Positions 18,733 through 28,625 of a stretch of DNA of 64,000 nt are shown one piece after another. The notes beneath the pieces were generated by a model. That model did no database searches, had not been told where the DNA came from, and worked only from the letters and a program-made list of their open reading frames with translations. Source of the stretch: CALNXN01 sp942490645 (GTDB lineage: Bacteria; Pseudomonadota; Alphaproteobacteria; Rhodobacterales; Rhodobacteraceae); NCBI GenBank assembly GCA_942490645.1, contig CALNXN010000010.1, positions 434,001-498,000 on the forward strand, given 5' to 3'. Numbering within the stretch: position 1 is the first letter of the stretch; the number at the start of each line of letters is the position of its first letter. The translations under genes and the position numbers were made by a program.

Positions 18733-21295
18733 TCAGTAGAGCCCGCCGGAACTCACCGTGCCGAAGTTCGCCTTGGGTCCAACCGTCGCGGTCTCGCCCG
18801 TCGAAGTCGTGACCTGCTGCGCCTGTGCCTGCCCCACCTCGCGGAAGAGCGGCAGGTTTTCCCCCATGGCGAAACCACCGTCGAACATCACGCCGAAGAT
18901 CGGCTCCTTCGCCATCGCGGAAATACTCGGCCACCACGGTGTCGCCTGTTGCATCGTCGCCAAGGCGCGCGCCGGAAAATCGGTCGATCTTGATAAAACG
19001 CCCACCCGGAGGGATCGCGAAAGGACCGCCACCATATTTCTTGGTGGCCTCCAGCATGAAACGCTGGAACACCGGCCCGCACATGCCGCCGCCCGATGCG
19101 CCACGCCCCAGAGGCCGCGGCTGGTCATAGCCGATGTAGCAGCCCGCCACGATGTTGCTGGTGAAGCCCACGAACCAGACATCCTTGGCGTCATTGGTGG
19201 TGCCGGTCTTGCCGGCGGTCGGCACCGGCAGGTTGACCGTGCCGCTTGCGGTGCCGCGCTCCACCACGCCGGTCAGCATCGAGGTCAGCTGATAGGCCGT
19301 GATCGGGTCCATCACCCGCTCGCGGTTGGAGATCACCTTTGGCGGCAGACCTGGGTTGAGGCTGGCGAGCGCACAGTCACTACAGAGCCGCTCATCATGG
19401 CGGTAGATGGTCTTGCCGTAGCGGTCCTGCACCCGGTCGACCAGCGTCGGCGACACCCGCTCACCGCCATTGGCGAACATCGCATAGGCCGCAACCATCT
19501 GATACAGCGTTGTTTCTTCGGAACCCAACGCATTGGCTAGAAACTGGCCCATGTTGTCGTAGACGCCAAAGCTTTCGGCATATGCGGCGACGGTTTCCAT
19601 GCCCACTTCCTGCGCCAGACGGATCGTCATCAGGTTCCGCGAGCGTTCGATCCCGGTCCGCAAAGGCGTCGGCCCGTAGAATTCGTTTGACGCATTGCGC
19701 GGGCGCCACAAACCCTGCGGCGTGTCGATTTCAATCGGGGCGTCAACCACGATGGTCGCGGGGGTATACCCGCTGTCGAGCGCCGCGGCATAGACGAAGG
19801 GCTTGAAGCTTGATCCCGGCTGGCGTTTGGCCTGCGTTGCGCGGTTGAACACCGACGCCTGATAGCTAAAGCCGCCCTGCATCGCGATCACGCGCCCTGA
19901 ATTGACGTCCATCGCCATGAAGCCGCCCTGCACTTCGGGCACCTGGCGCAATGTCCAACGGATGAAACTGCCGTCGTCATCGCTGGTCATCCGGCGCACA
20001 TGCACCACATCGCCCACCTCCAACAGATCACCGGCCACCCGCGCCTTGCGCCCGAGCGAGCCATCGTCGTTGCGCTTGCGCGCCCACTGTCACGTCTCTG
20101 GCGGTGATGAAATGGCCGTCTTCGTCTTCCTCGACCCCTTCGATGCCGATGCGCGCGTCATTGTCACCCACCGAGAGCACGACCGCCGGATACCACGGGT
20201 CATCCAGCTCGATGTCCCGCGCCATTTTGACATTCGCGAGTGCTTCGCGCCATGTCGCCTCATCCGTCAGCTGATCCGCTGGGATCGATCTTGGCCCGCT
20301 GCCGCGGCAAACACCCTGTCTGCGCGGTCGTAGGCTTCCAATTCGCGTTGCAGCGATTGGGCTGCGATGGGCTGCATGTCCTGATCAATGCTGGCGCGCA
20401 CGGTCAGACCGCCGGTAAAGAACTCGCCTTCGCCAAAATCGCGGCTGAGCTGGCGGCGGATTTCGTCCGTGAAATAATCGCGGGGCGGCAGCTCTTTTTT
20501 GAAGCTCTCGAAATCACCATTTTGTACAGAGCGCAGCGGAGTTGCGACTTCTTCTTCGAAAACCGCATCCGAGATATAGCCGTTTTCCTTCATCTCCTTG
20601 AGCACGAAGTTGCGCCGCGCTTTCAATCGATCCTTTTGACGGACCGGGTGATAATCCGACGGCGCTTTGGGCAAGGACGCAAGGAAAGCCGCCTCATGCG
20701 GCGCCAGTTCGCTGAGTGTCTTGTTGAAATAGGTTTGCGCAGCCGCCGCCACGCCATAGGAGTTCTGCCCGAGGAAAATCTCATTCAGGTAGAGCTCGAG
20801 GATTTTCTCCTTGTCCAGCGTCTCTTCCAGCCGGGCCGCCAGAATGATCTCCTTGATCTTGCGTTCGGCCTGACGATCACCGCTCAGCAGGAAGTTCTTC
20901 ATCACCTGCTGGGTGATCGTCGAGGCGCCGCGCACGTCGCGCCCGCGCGTGCGGACCGCATCATAGGCCGCAGCACCGATGCCGCGCAGATCATAGCCTT
21001 CGTGTTCGTAGAAATTCTTGTCTTCGGCGGAAATGAACGCCTGTTTCACCAGATCAGGGATCTGATCGGCAGGCGCAAACAACCGGCGCTCTTGCGCAAA
21101 CTCATCAATGATCTGGCCCTGACCGGAGTAAATCCGGCTGATCGTCGGCGGCGCGTATTGCGCGAGCGATTCGTGACTGGGCAAATCGCGCCCATACATC
21201 CAGAACACAGCCCCCACGGTCAGCGCCACCATGCCCGCGGCCATCGTGACGGTGGTGAAGATGCCACCAAAGAAAGAGAGGATAAACCGAAACAA
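18733..21295 (-). CDS. mrcA: Penicillin-binding protein 1A, bifunctional peptidoglycan synthase (frameshifted)
   Basis: Inner-membrane enzyme that polymerises and crosslinks peptidoglycan, about 854 residues. A membrane anchor (TMAAGMVALTVGAVFWMYG) is followed by the glycosyltransferase domain with SAEDKNFYEHEGYD and GASTITQQVMKNFLL. The transpeptidase domain has SxxK (PGSSFKPFVY), SxN (ERSRNLMT) and KTGTT. An OB-like linker region (GDVVHVRRMTSDDDG) is present. The frame breaks near 20280, 20075 and 18930. The proximal 1 kb (20.3-21.3 kb) is clean. The start at 21295 is a TTG without a strong ribosome binding site, so the exact N-terminus is uncertain. The amidase amiC is just upstream. Confidence 0.93.
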
Positions 21296-21400
21296 AATCG
21301 CGCGCCCCGTGCGGTGTGAACTGAACCCTTGTCTTCGTCATATAGGCATTGGTCTATATCGTCAAAAGCCGTGAGCCCGCTTTGACGGGGAAATCAGCGG

Positions 21401-22618
21401 TTATTGACGCACCAACGGGCGCAAGGCCGCATCTGCGTCGCGCCACTGGAGTATTCCATCCACTATGCCGTCAATAATGCGCGCGCGCCACGCCGGGTCG
21501 CGCAGGTTTTCCAGATCGCGTTTTGAGCTGAGAAATCCGACCTCGACCAGTACCGACGGAATATCGGCGGATTTCAGGACGGAAAAGCCCGCCCGTCGCA
21601 ATGGCCGTCGGTTCATTGGACCGCCCGCATCAGCCATACCCGCCACCAGCGATTGCGCCAGCGAGACCGAGCGCGGTTCGGTTTCCTGCCGCGCCAGATC
21701 AAGCAGTACCCCTGCAATTTCGTCGTCCGATCCCGTCAAATCAGCGCCCGCGATGATGTCCGCCCGGTTGTGACGCGCCGCGAGATGGGCGGTTGCTGCA
21801 TCACTGGCCTCGTCTGACAGCGTGTAGACCGTGGCCCCCTGCGCGCCACCTTGGCTGAGCGCATCGGCATGCAACGAGACGAATAAATCGCCCCCCGCCT
21901 GATGCGCCTGAGCGACCCGTGACTGCAGGGACACGAACACGTCCTGATCCCGCGTCAACACAACGTCGACGTCGCCCGCGCGCAACAACGCTTCGCGCAG
22001 GGCCCGCGCGATACTCAGCATCAGTTCTTTCTCGCTCAATCCCTCGCGTTCGGCACCCGGATCCACCCCGCCATGCCCCGGATCGATCACCACGACGAAC
22101 CGATCGTCCTCAACCGGCGCTTGGCGCGTTTCAGGCTGTGGCATGGGCCACAAGGCATCCATCGGCGCGCCGGAGGCCGTCGTAAATTCCTGTGCATCGA
22201 CCGGCTTCAACGTCACGTCCAACACCGCAGCGCCCGTGTTGGGATCGGTGTTCATGCCGACTTCATCCGGCACAAGCGGCTCTGACAGATCGGCGACCAA
22301 CCGCGACCAACCGGGGCGAAACCGGCCGAACCGTACCGATGCGATCGGCGCGTCCACGGCCAGCAAATCGGCTGCTTTCACACCCGAAAAATCAGCTTCA
22401 CGGAAATCCAAAACCAACCTGCGCGGTTCATCCAGCGTAAAAACCCGAAACGGCACGCCCTGACTGAGCGCAAGTCTGAGCGTCACGCGCCCGAACCAGC
22501 CCGTTTCAACCATGCTCGCCGCAGGATCAACACGCGCAATCGCGCTGAGGTCCTGCGCAGTTGTCGACCCCACCGACAGCATCACCGCCGTCAGACATGC
22601 AAAAATATAGCGCATCAT
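21401..22618 (-). CDS. amiC: N-acetylmuramoyl-L-alanine amidase, AmiC type
   Basis: Periplasmic zinc amidase of 405 residues that removes peptide side chains from peptidoglycan for daughter-cell separation. Signal peptide at 1-21 (FACLTAVMLSVGSTTAQ). AMIN domain at about 30-130 (FRVFTLDEPRRLVLDF). The Amidase_3 domain starts at VVIDPGHGGVDPGAER. Zinc ligands are the His in PGHGG, the Glu in GLSEKELML and the His in FVSLHADA. The catalytic Glu is in VLVEVGFLSSKRD. Two adjacent ATG codons occur at the start. It precedes mrcA by about 105 bases in the same direction, a common cell-wall pairing in this group. Confidence 0.93.
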   Translation of the reverse strand: MMRYIFACLTAVMLSVGSTTAQDLSAIARVDPAASMVETGWFGRVTLRLALSQGVPFRVFTLDEPRRLVLDFREADFSGVKAADLLAVDAPIASVRFGRFRPGWSRLVADLSEPLVPDEVGMNTDPNTGAAVLDVTLKPVDAQEFTTASGAPMDALWPMPQPETRQAPVEDDRFVVVIDPGHGGVDPGAEREGLSEKELMLSIARALREALLRAGDVDVVLTRDQDVFVSLQSRVAQAHQAGGDLFVSLHADALSQGGAQGATVYTLSDEASDAATAHLAARHNRADIIAGADLTGSDDEIAGVLLDLARQETEPRSVSLAQSLVAGMADAGGPMNRRPLRRAGFSVLKSADIPSVLVEVGFLSSKRDLENLRDPAWRARIIDGIVDGILQWRDADAALRPLVRQ

Positions 22619-22682
22619 GTGTTTGTTCTGCCCGATGCTGTTTTGCGGCCAGACTACCGCAATGCGGGCGCAATAGGAATCC

Positions 22683-23825
22683 CTAACGCTGCGCCATGAA
22701 GGATTTCAACCGCGCCAGCCCTTCTTTGATATCGGCGGTGCTGCGCGCATAGGAAAACCGCAGGGTCTGGTGCCCGCGCACCGGATCGAAATCCAAGCCC
22801 GGCGTCACGGCAACGCCTGCCTTTTGCAATATCTCCGCCGCCAGCGCCCGGCTGTCCGTTGTCAGATCGGACACATCCGCATAGACGTAAAACGCGCCGT
22901 CCGGGGGCGCGATATTGGAGAACCCGGCATCGGGCAGGCCCGCCAGCATCAGCGCCCGGTTCTGGGCGTAAACCGCCAGATTACCCTCCAGCTCTTCTGT
23001 GCAATCCATGGCGGCCAGCGCCACGATCTGGCTGGCGTGCGGCGAGCAGATGAACATGTTTTGCGCGATCCGTTCCACCACGCGCACGTGATCTTCGGGC
23101 ACGACCATCCAGCCCACACGCCATCCGGTCATCGAGAAATACTTGGAAAACGAGTTGATCACGTAGCACTCATCCGTCAACTCAAGCGCCGTGACCGCCT
23201 TGGCCTCATATTCGATCCCGTGATAAATCTCGTCGGAAATGAAGGCCGCCCCCTGCGCCTGTGCGGCATCAATCAACGTCGACATCGATGCACGCTTCAG
23301 CATCGTGCCCGTGGGGTTTGCTGGCGAGGCCACCATCAACCCGGCCAGATCTTGCCCCGCGATGTCAGCGGCCACAGGTTGCAGACGGTTTTCAGGTGCA
23401 GTGGGCAAATCCACCGGCACCAGATCCAGCGCCGACAAAATCTGGCGGTAACTGGGATAACCCGGTGCACCGATCCCGACGCGATCGCCGGTGTCAAAGA
23501 GCGCCGTGAACGCCAGAATGAACCCCCCCGACGACCCCGGCGTGATCACCACCCGCTCTGGGTTAAGGTCAACATTGTACCATTCGCCGTACATCCGGGC
23601 GATGCGCGCGCGCAATTCCGGCAGGCCAAGTGCCACCGTATACCCCAGCGGTCCCTGCGCCATCGCGCGGCTCAAGGCATCTGTTGCGGGTTTGGGCGCC
23701 CCTGTCCCCGGCTGCCCAACCTCCATGTGGATGATGTCACGCCCGGCAGCTTCGGCTTTGCGCGCGGCCTCCATGACATCCATCACAATAAAGGGATCAA
23801 CGGCACTGCGTCTTGAAGTCTTCAT
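22683..23825 (-). CDS. PLP-dependent class I/II aminotransferase
   Basis: Cytosolic fold-type I aminotransferase of 380 residues. The cofactor lysine is in NSFSKYFSMTGWRVGW, near residue 230. Other family marks are GYTVALGLPELRARIA, the ASPANPTGT loop, the PLP-binding Asp/Tyr in ISDEIYHGIEY, and the carboxylate-binding Arg in LRFSYARS. It resembles aspartate/aromatic-type transaminases, but substrate specificity cannot be read. It is divergent from the M48 protease gene (23 bases between start codons), so both promoters overlap or sit inside the neighbouring coding region. Confidence 0.9.
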   Translation of the reverse strand: MKTSRRSAVDPFIVMDVMEAARKAEAAGRDIIHMEVGQPGTGAPKPATDALSRAMAQGPLGYTVALGLPELRARIARMYGEWYNVDLNPERVVITPGSSGGFILAFTALFDTGDRVGIGAPGYPSYRQILSALDLVPVDLPTAPENRLQPVAADIAGQDLAGLMVASPANPTGTMLKRASMSTLIDAAQAQGAAFISDEIYHGIEYEAKAVTALELTDECYVINSFSKYFSMTGWRVGWMVVPEDHVRVVERIAQNMFICSPHASQIVALAAMDCTEELEGNLAVYAQNRALMLAGLPDAGFSNIAPPDGAFYVYADVSDLTTDSRALAAEILQKAGVAVTPGLDFDPVRGHQTLRFSYARSTADIKEGLARLKSFMAQR

Positions 23826-23848
23826 GATTTTGCGCCTCTAATTGGATC

Positions 23849-25180
23849 ATGGTCTTTCACCGTGTTCTCAGACTGGCGTCAATCCCGCTGCTGGTGTTTT
23901 GGCTTTGTGCCGGGACGGCGCAGGCGCAGGGTTTGTTGCGCGATGCCGATCTCGAACATGGGCTCAAGCAGATCGCGGCCCCTGTGCTGCGCGCTGCCGG
24001 GCTGAATCCCAACCGCGTCAAGATACTGATTGTAAACGACAGTTCACTGAATGCCTTTGTGGTCAGCCACGACTCGATGTTTGTGCACTATGGCTTGATC
24101 AATCAGCTTGGCTCTGCCGCAATGTTGCAAGCGGTGTTGGCCCATGAGGCCGCGCATATTGCCAACGGCCACATCACGCGGCGCATGACGAACCTCAAAT
24201 CCGCCCGCACGGCCGCGGGCCTAGGGCTGGCGCTTGCGGCGGCGGCAGCAGCGACCGGCAATGGATCGGCGGCTGGCGGCATCGCATTGGGGGCTGCCAG
24301 TTCGGCGCAACGCTCGTTTTTTGCGCACACCCGCGCCGAAGAAGCCTCCGCCGACCAATCCGCCATTCGCTACATGAAATCTGCGGGCGTACCGCCATCG
24401 GCCTTGCGCGAAGTGCTGGAAATTTTCCGCGGCCAAGAGGCCCTGTCTGCCGGGCGCCAAGACCCTTATGTGCGCAGTCACCCGCTGACCCGTGACCGCA
24501 TTCGCGCGGTTGAAGGATTTGTCACGGCATATGGTACCAGCGGGGCCGTTAACGACACTGCGGAATACTGGTTTGCCCGCGTCAAAGGCAAGCTGTCGGC
24601 CTACACGCGCAACCCCAAGTGGACGCTCAGACGTCTGAATGAATCGCCCTACAAGGACGTCCGCCTGCTGCGCGAGGCCGTGGCGGAACATCGCCAATCG
24701 CGCACAAAACAAGCGCTGAAAGCCATTGATGCCGCCATCGCCAGCCGCCCCAGTGACCCGTTCCTGCATGATATGCGCGGACAAATCCTGCTGGAAACCC
24801 GCAGTTTCGCAGCCGCCGTCAATGCCTATGGGCGGGCCGTTCAACTGGCCCCCAACGACGCGCTTTTGCTATCGGGATATGGGCGCGCACTGATGGCCAA
24901 TGGACAAGTGGCCAAGGCGCTGCCGGTATTGGAAAAATCCCGCAGCCGCGATTTTCGTGACGGCTCGATGCTGCGCGATCTGTCCGTCGCCTATGCCAAA
25001 ACCGGCAAACCGGGCATGGCGGCGCTGGTCACTGCAGAACGCTATGCCCTATCGGGGCGTCTGGAAGACGCCGGAATTCATGCCAAACGCGCCGTGGGCC
25101 TGTTGCCGCGCGGCAGTGGCCCTTGGCAACGCGCCCAAGATGTGTTGATTGCATCTGAACGCGCCGCAAAACGGAGATAA
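23849..25180 (+). CDS. M48-family metalloprotease with TPR repeats (BepA/YfgC-like)
   Basis: Exported zinc protease of 443 residues. Signal peptide IPLLVFWLCAGTAQAQ. The HExxH motif is HEAAH in AVLAHEAAHIANGHI (near 95), and the third zinc ligand region is AEEASADQSAIRYM. A small-residue hydrophobic stretch (GLGLALAAAAAATGNGSAAG) lies between them. The C-terminal half has TPR-like repeats, for example RPSDPFLHDMRGQILLE and AYGRAVQLAPNDALLLSGYG. BepA-type proteins survey outer-membrane protein assembly in the periplasm. It is followed four bases later by a DsbA-like gene, so it is probably co-transcribed with an envelope thiol enzyme. Confidence 0.91.
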   Translation: MVFHRVLRLASIPLLVFWLCAGTAQAQGLLRDADLEHGLKQIAAPVLRAAGLNPNRVKILIVNDSSLNAFVVSHDSMFVHYGLINQLGSAAMLQAVLAHEAAHIANGHITRRMTNLKSARTAAGLGLALAAAAAATGNGSAAGGIALGAASSAQRSFFAHTRAEEASADQSAIRYMKSAGVPPSALREVLEIFRGQEALSAGRQDPYVRSHPLTRDRIRAVEGFVTAYGTSGAVNDTAEYWFARVKGKLSAYTRNPKWTLRRLNESPYKDVRLLREAVAEHRQSRTKQALKAIDAAIASRPSDPFLHDMRGQILLETRSFAAAVNAYGRAVQLAPNDALLLSGYGRALMANGQVAKALPVLEKSRSRDFRDGSMLRDLSVAYAKTGKPGMAALVTAERYALSGRLEDAGIHAKRAVGLLPRGSGPWQRAQDVLIASERAAKRR

Positions 25181-25184
25181 CCCT

Positions 25185-25934
25185 ATGTTGAACCGCCTCA
25201 TTCTAGCTGCCAGCCTGTGCGCTGCAATGCTCGCCGCTCCCGTTCAGGCACTCGATCTGGAAGCGATGACAGATCAGGAGCGCGCGCTCTTTCGTGAGGA
25301 AGTGCGCAGCTACTTGATGGACAACCCTCAAGTGATCATGGACGCTGTCGCGGCGTTGGAAGCGCAGCAGGCTCAAGAGCAGGCCAAGGCGGATGTGACG
25401 CTGGTATCCGATCACGCCGAAGAAATCTTCGACGATGGGTTCTCGTGGGTCGGTGGCAATCCCGATGGCGACATCACGCTGGTGGAATTCCTCGATTACC
25501 GCTGCGGCTTTTGCAAACGCGCCCATGGTGAAGTCGCCAAGCTTCTGGAATCGGACGGTAATATCCGGCTGATCGTCAAGGAATTCCCCATTCTGGGCGA
25601 ACAATCCGTACTGGCGTCGCGCTTTGCCGTGGCCACCAAGCAGGTTGCAGGCGGCGAGAGCTATAAGGCGATCAACGATGCCCTGATGAGCTTCAACGGC
25701 GACATCACCCTGCCCGCTCTGCGCCGTCTGGCCAATACATTCGGGCTTGATATGGACGCGATCGAGGCACACATGGACTCGGACGAGGTCACCCAGGAAA
25801 TCGCAGCCACCCGCGCCTTGGCGCAAAAGCTGCGGATCACCGGCACGCCGACATTTGTGCTTCAGGACGAGATGCTGCGCGGGTATCTCCCTTATGATCA
25901 GATGCGTGCCGTTGTAGACGAAAAACGCGGCTGA
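25185..25934 (+). CDS. DsbA-family periplasmic thiol oxidoreductase (ScsC/Com1-like)
   Basis: Protein of 249 residues. The ATG at 25185 follows ACGGAGATAAC and begins a clear signal peptide (LILAASLCAAMLAAPVQA). A helical N-terminal segment (residues 22-80) is the type that lets ScsC/Com1-like proteins oligomerise. The thioredoxin fold follows with active site CGFC in FLDYRCGFCKRAHGEV and the cis-proline loop TGTPTFVLQD. It forms or isomerises disulfides in exported proteins. Co-transcribed with the M48 protease. A strong terminator lies 30 bases downstream. Confidence 0.92.
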   Translation: MLNRLILAASLCAAMLAAPVQALDLEAMTDQERALFREEVRSYLMDNPQVIMDAVAALEAQQAQEQAKADVTLVSDHAEEIFDDGFSWVGGNPDGDITLVEFLDYRCGFCKRAHGEVAKLLESDGNIRLIVKEFPILGEQSVLASRFAVATKQVAGGESYKAINDALMSFNGDITLPALRRLANTFGLDMDAIEAHMDSDEVTQEIAATRALAQKLRITGTPTFVLQDEMLRGYLPYDQMRAVVDEKRG

Positions 25935-25963
25935 TCGCCGTCTCCACCTGCATTCAAACGATC

Positions 25964-25991
25964 AAAGGGCGCCTCATATGGCGCCCTTTTT
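25964..25991. terminator. Bidirectional terminator between the DsbA-like gene and ispG
   Basis: Ten-base perfect stem (AAAGGGCGCC with GGCGCCCTTT), six-base loop, T-rich on both strands. It serves two convergent transcription units. Confidence 0.9.
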
Positions 25992-26026
25992 GCTGTCTAC
26001 TGTCCGGCAATTGTCCGTTGGGCCTG

Positions 26027-27160
26027 CTATTCAGCGGCCTGCTCAGCGGCAGCGGCTTCGGCATCCAAAGCGGCGGCTTTCTTTTCGACTTGCTCTACGA
26101 TGTGTTCGACCATCTCGTCGTTGTTAAGCTTGTGGCTTTGCTTGCCTGCCAGATACACCATGCCTGATCCGGCCCCACCGCCGGTAAAACCGACATCCGT
26201 CATCAACGCCTCGCCGGGGCCATTCACGACACAGCCAATGATCGACAGGCTCATCGGCGTCTTGATGTGTTCGAGCCGTTTTTCCAGCGTCTCGACCGTT
26301 TTGATCACGTCAAACCCCTGACGCGCGCAGCTTGGACAGCTGATAATGTTCACGCCCCGGTGGCGCAGGCCGAGTGATTTGAGAATTTCATATCCGACCT
26401 TCACCTCTTCGACGGGGTCAGCACTAAGGCTCACGCGGATCGTGTCACCGATCCCCATCCACAGCAGGTTGCCCAAGCCAATGGCCGATTTGATCGTGCC
26501 GGAGACAAGCCCGCCCGCTTCGGTGATACCGAGGTGAATGGGGGCATCCGTCGCCTCCGCAAGCTGTTGGTAGGCAGCGGCGGCCATGAACACATCCGAC
26601 GCCTTGCAGCTGATTTTGAACTCGTGGAAATCATTGTCCTGCAGAATTTTGATGTGGTCCAACCCGCTTTCGACCATCGCGTCAGGGCACGGTTCGCCAT
26701 ATTTATCGAGCAAGTGCTTTTCAAGACTGCCCGCATTCACACCGATCCGGATAGAGCAATTATGATCGCGCGCAGCCTTGATCACCTCTTTGACCCGCTT
26801 TTCATCGCCGATGTTGCCCGGGTTGATCCGCAAACAGGCTGCCCCCGCTTCTGCGGCTTCGATCCCGCGTTTGTAATGGAAATGGATGTCCGCCACGATC
26901 GGCACGGACACTTCGGGCACGATCTCGCGCAGCGCCTTGGACGAGGCCTCGTCCGGAACCGAGATGCGCACGATGTCCGCACCCGCATCCGCTGCGGCTT
27001 GCACCTGCGCGATCGTCCCTTTCACATCCGTCGTCAGTGTGTTGGTCATGGTCTGCACCGTGATCGGCGCATCACCGCCCACGGGTACGTTGCCCACCAT
27101 GATCTGGCGGGACTTGCGGCGATAGATGTTGCGCCAGGGGCGGATGTGGTTCAGCGACAT
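26027..27160 (-). CDS. ispG: 4-hydroxy-3-methylbut-2-enyl diphosphate synthase
   Basis: Iron-sulfur enzyme of the MEP isoprenoid pathway that converts methylerythritol cyclodiphosphate to HMBPP. 377 residues. Starts MSLNHIRPWRNIYRRKSR, chosen over an upstream ATG at 27184 because it matches the family N-terminus. [4Fe-4S] ligands are in NIISCPSCARQGFD and SIIGCVVNGPGEA. Other marks: GDAPITVQTMTNT, CLRINPGNIGD and SVPDEASSKALREI. The C-terminus is Ala/Glu-rich and likely disordered. It follows the RodZ-like gene by about 100 bases, a common alphaproteobacterial order. Confidence 0.97.
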   Translation of the reverse strand: MSLNHIRPWRNIYRRKSRQIMVGNVPVGGDAPITVQTMTNTLTTDVKGTIAQVQAAADAGADIVRISVPDEASSKALREIVPEVSVPIVADIHFHYKRGIEAAEAGAACLRINPGNIGDEKRVKEVIKAARDHNCSIRIGVNAGSLEKHLLDKYGEPCPDAMVESGLDHIKILQDNDFHEFKISCKASDVFMAAAAYQQLAEATDAPIHLGITEAGGLVSGTIKSAIGLGNLLWMGIGDTIRVSLSADPVEEVKVGYEILKSLGLRHRGVNIISCPSCARQGFDVIKTVETLEKRLEHIKTPMSLSIIGCVVNGPGEALMTDVGFTGGGAGSGMVYLAGKQSHKLNNDEMVEHIVEQVEKKAAALDAEAAAAEQAAE

Positions 27161-27262
27161 GGGGCGGACCTTTGATTGCAACAACTGTCTAGGAAAATAG
27201 ACAGGTCAGTGCGCGGTCGCAATGGCCCGTTTCGCAATTCTTTTGGGGGCGACGGGTCGCGG

Positions 27263-28489
27263 TTATTCGGTCGGGGTGTCGAGCGGGGCCTGCAACTCCA
27301 CGACCGCCGTCGCCAGCGCTTCGTCAGCGGCCAGATCTGCAATGGAATATGTCGCTTTGAGCGACTCCACGGCCAGGGCGAGGTTCGAGGTTACTGTACC
27401 TGTCTGTCCGACCGGCCCGTAGTATTCGCCGTTCAGTGCAAAATAAATCGCGCCGCTTTCGCCCGTGCGCAGGGTTGGTGGCTCTTCGGTCGCGGGGGCA
27501 TCCCAAGTGTCACCCGGCTCCATGATCGTCTCGAAAATCACCGAACCATCCGCCGCGCTGACACGCACCCAAGAGGGGCGCACCGCAACCATGCGCAACG
27601 CTGGACCAGGAGTTTCAGATACCTGCGGTGTTTGAGGCGCCAGCGGCATTGGGCCGATCAGGTCGGCCACTTCCGCCACCGTATCCGTGCGCGGCGCGGG
27701 CGGGCTTACGAAATTACCAATGGTGCGCGGATCAATCGTGGCAATCGGCGCGTCACGGGCCACAAGCACCGGCACATCCAGCGCCTGCGGCCGGTAGAGC
27801 CGGTCCAGCGCTTCGATACGAGGCTGATCCATCGGGCTGGGCGCTGCGGAATCGGTGTTCACATCACCCAGCGATGCCAGCGCCCCATCAAGCGGATCAA
27901 GGTCAGAGAGCACAACGGGTGTCTGGTCCACGGGGGCCACTTGCACGCGCTGGACTTCTTGCAAAACGGAGTACCCGCCAAAGCCGATCGCCGAAATCAG
28001 CATGATCAACACAAGCGACGACCCGACAGCACCCGGCTCTATCCGGCTCCAGAAGGCCTCGCCCGATGGCACGAATGGCGTGCTGGGGCGGTTGAACATG
28101 TCAACATCGGCGGATGTGCGCGCGAGACGCTCTTCGCGGGTGGGTTTGTTGATAACAGAGGCCGCCGCCGACATTCCGTGCGCTACGGAAAATCCGCTTT
28201 CGGTGCAAAACGTGTCAAACGCCTCATCCGGGTTCATGCCCAGATAGCGCGCATATGACCGCACGTAGCCCGCGATAAAACCGGGCGTGTCAAACGCGTC
28301 GGGGTCACAATTCTCGATCGCGGCAATGTAGGAGGCTTTGATGCGCAACTCTCGCTGCACGTCGAGAAGGGACTTGCCCATAGTCGCGCGTTCGCCGCGC
28401 ATGACGTCGCCAAGGCGCAACTCGAAATCGTCGAACGCTTTGGGTTCGACCGTTTCTTCAACGCTTTTGTTGGACCAACGTCCAATCAT
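27263..28489 (-). CDS. RodZ-like helix-turn-helix membrane protein with DUF4115
   Basis: Protein of 408 residues. An N-terminal HTH_25 domain (MRGERATMGKSLLDVQRELRI, then YIAAIENCDPDAFDTPGFIAGY) is followed by YVRSYARYLGMNPDEAF, one transmembrane segment near residue 165 (GSSLVLIMLISAIGFGGYSV), a Pro-rich periplasmic linker and a DUF4115 domain (RPSWVRVSAADGSVIFETIM). RodZ links MreB to the membrane for cell shape. Alphaproteobacterial members next to ispG are usually called RodZ-like or HTH domain proteins, and the cell-shape role is inferred. A Thr/Glu-rich tail ends the protein. Confidence 0.88.
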   Translation of the reverse strand: MIGRWSNKSVEETVEPKAFDDFELRLGDVMRGERATMGKSLLDVQRELRIKASYIAAIENCDPDAFDTPGFIAGYVRSYARYLGMNPDEAFDTFCTESGFSVAHGMSAAASVINKPTREERLARTSADVDMFNRPSTPFVPSGEAFWSRIEPGAVGSSLVLIMLISAIGFGGYSVLQEVQRVQVAPVDQTPVVLSDLDPLDGALASLGDVNTDSAAPSPMDQPRIEALDRLYRPQALDVPVLVARDAPIATIDPRTIGNFVSPPAPRTDTVAEVADLIGPMPLAPQTPQVSETPGPALRMVAVRPSWVRVSAADGSVIFETIMEPGDTWDAPATEEPPTLRTGESGAIYFALNGEYYGPVGQTGTVTSNLALAVESLKATYSIADLAADEALATAVVELQAPLDTPTE

Positions 28490-28625
28490 GCCCTAGTCCC
28501 GACTGCCCATGCCCGCAAAATCTGCCAGCGCTATAGTGATATCAGAATCGTCCCCACGATTCGTATAGCACGTGTTGTTTAGGTAACCTTAACACAAGGC
28601 AACCCGATTCACATATAACAGGAGT

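Noticed and set aside
9690..20300. Decaying genomic island full of pseudogenes
   Set aside because: The broken genes include essential ones (prfB, mrcA, ilvI), and motifs continue in the next frame after single-base changes, so sequence error explains it better.
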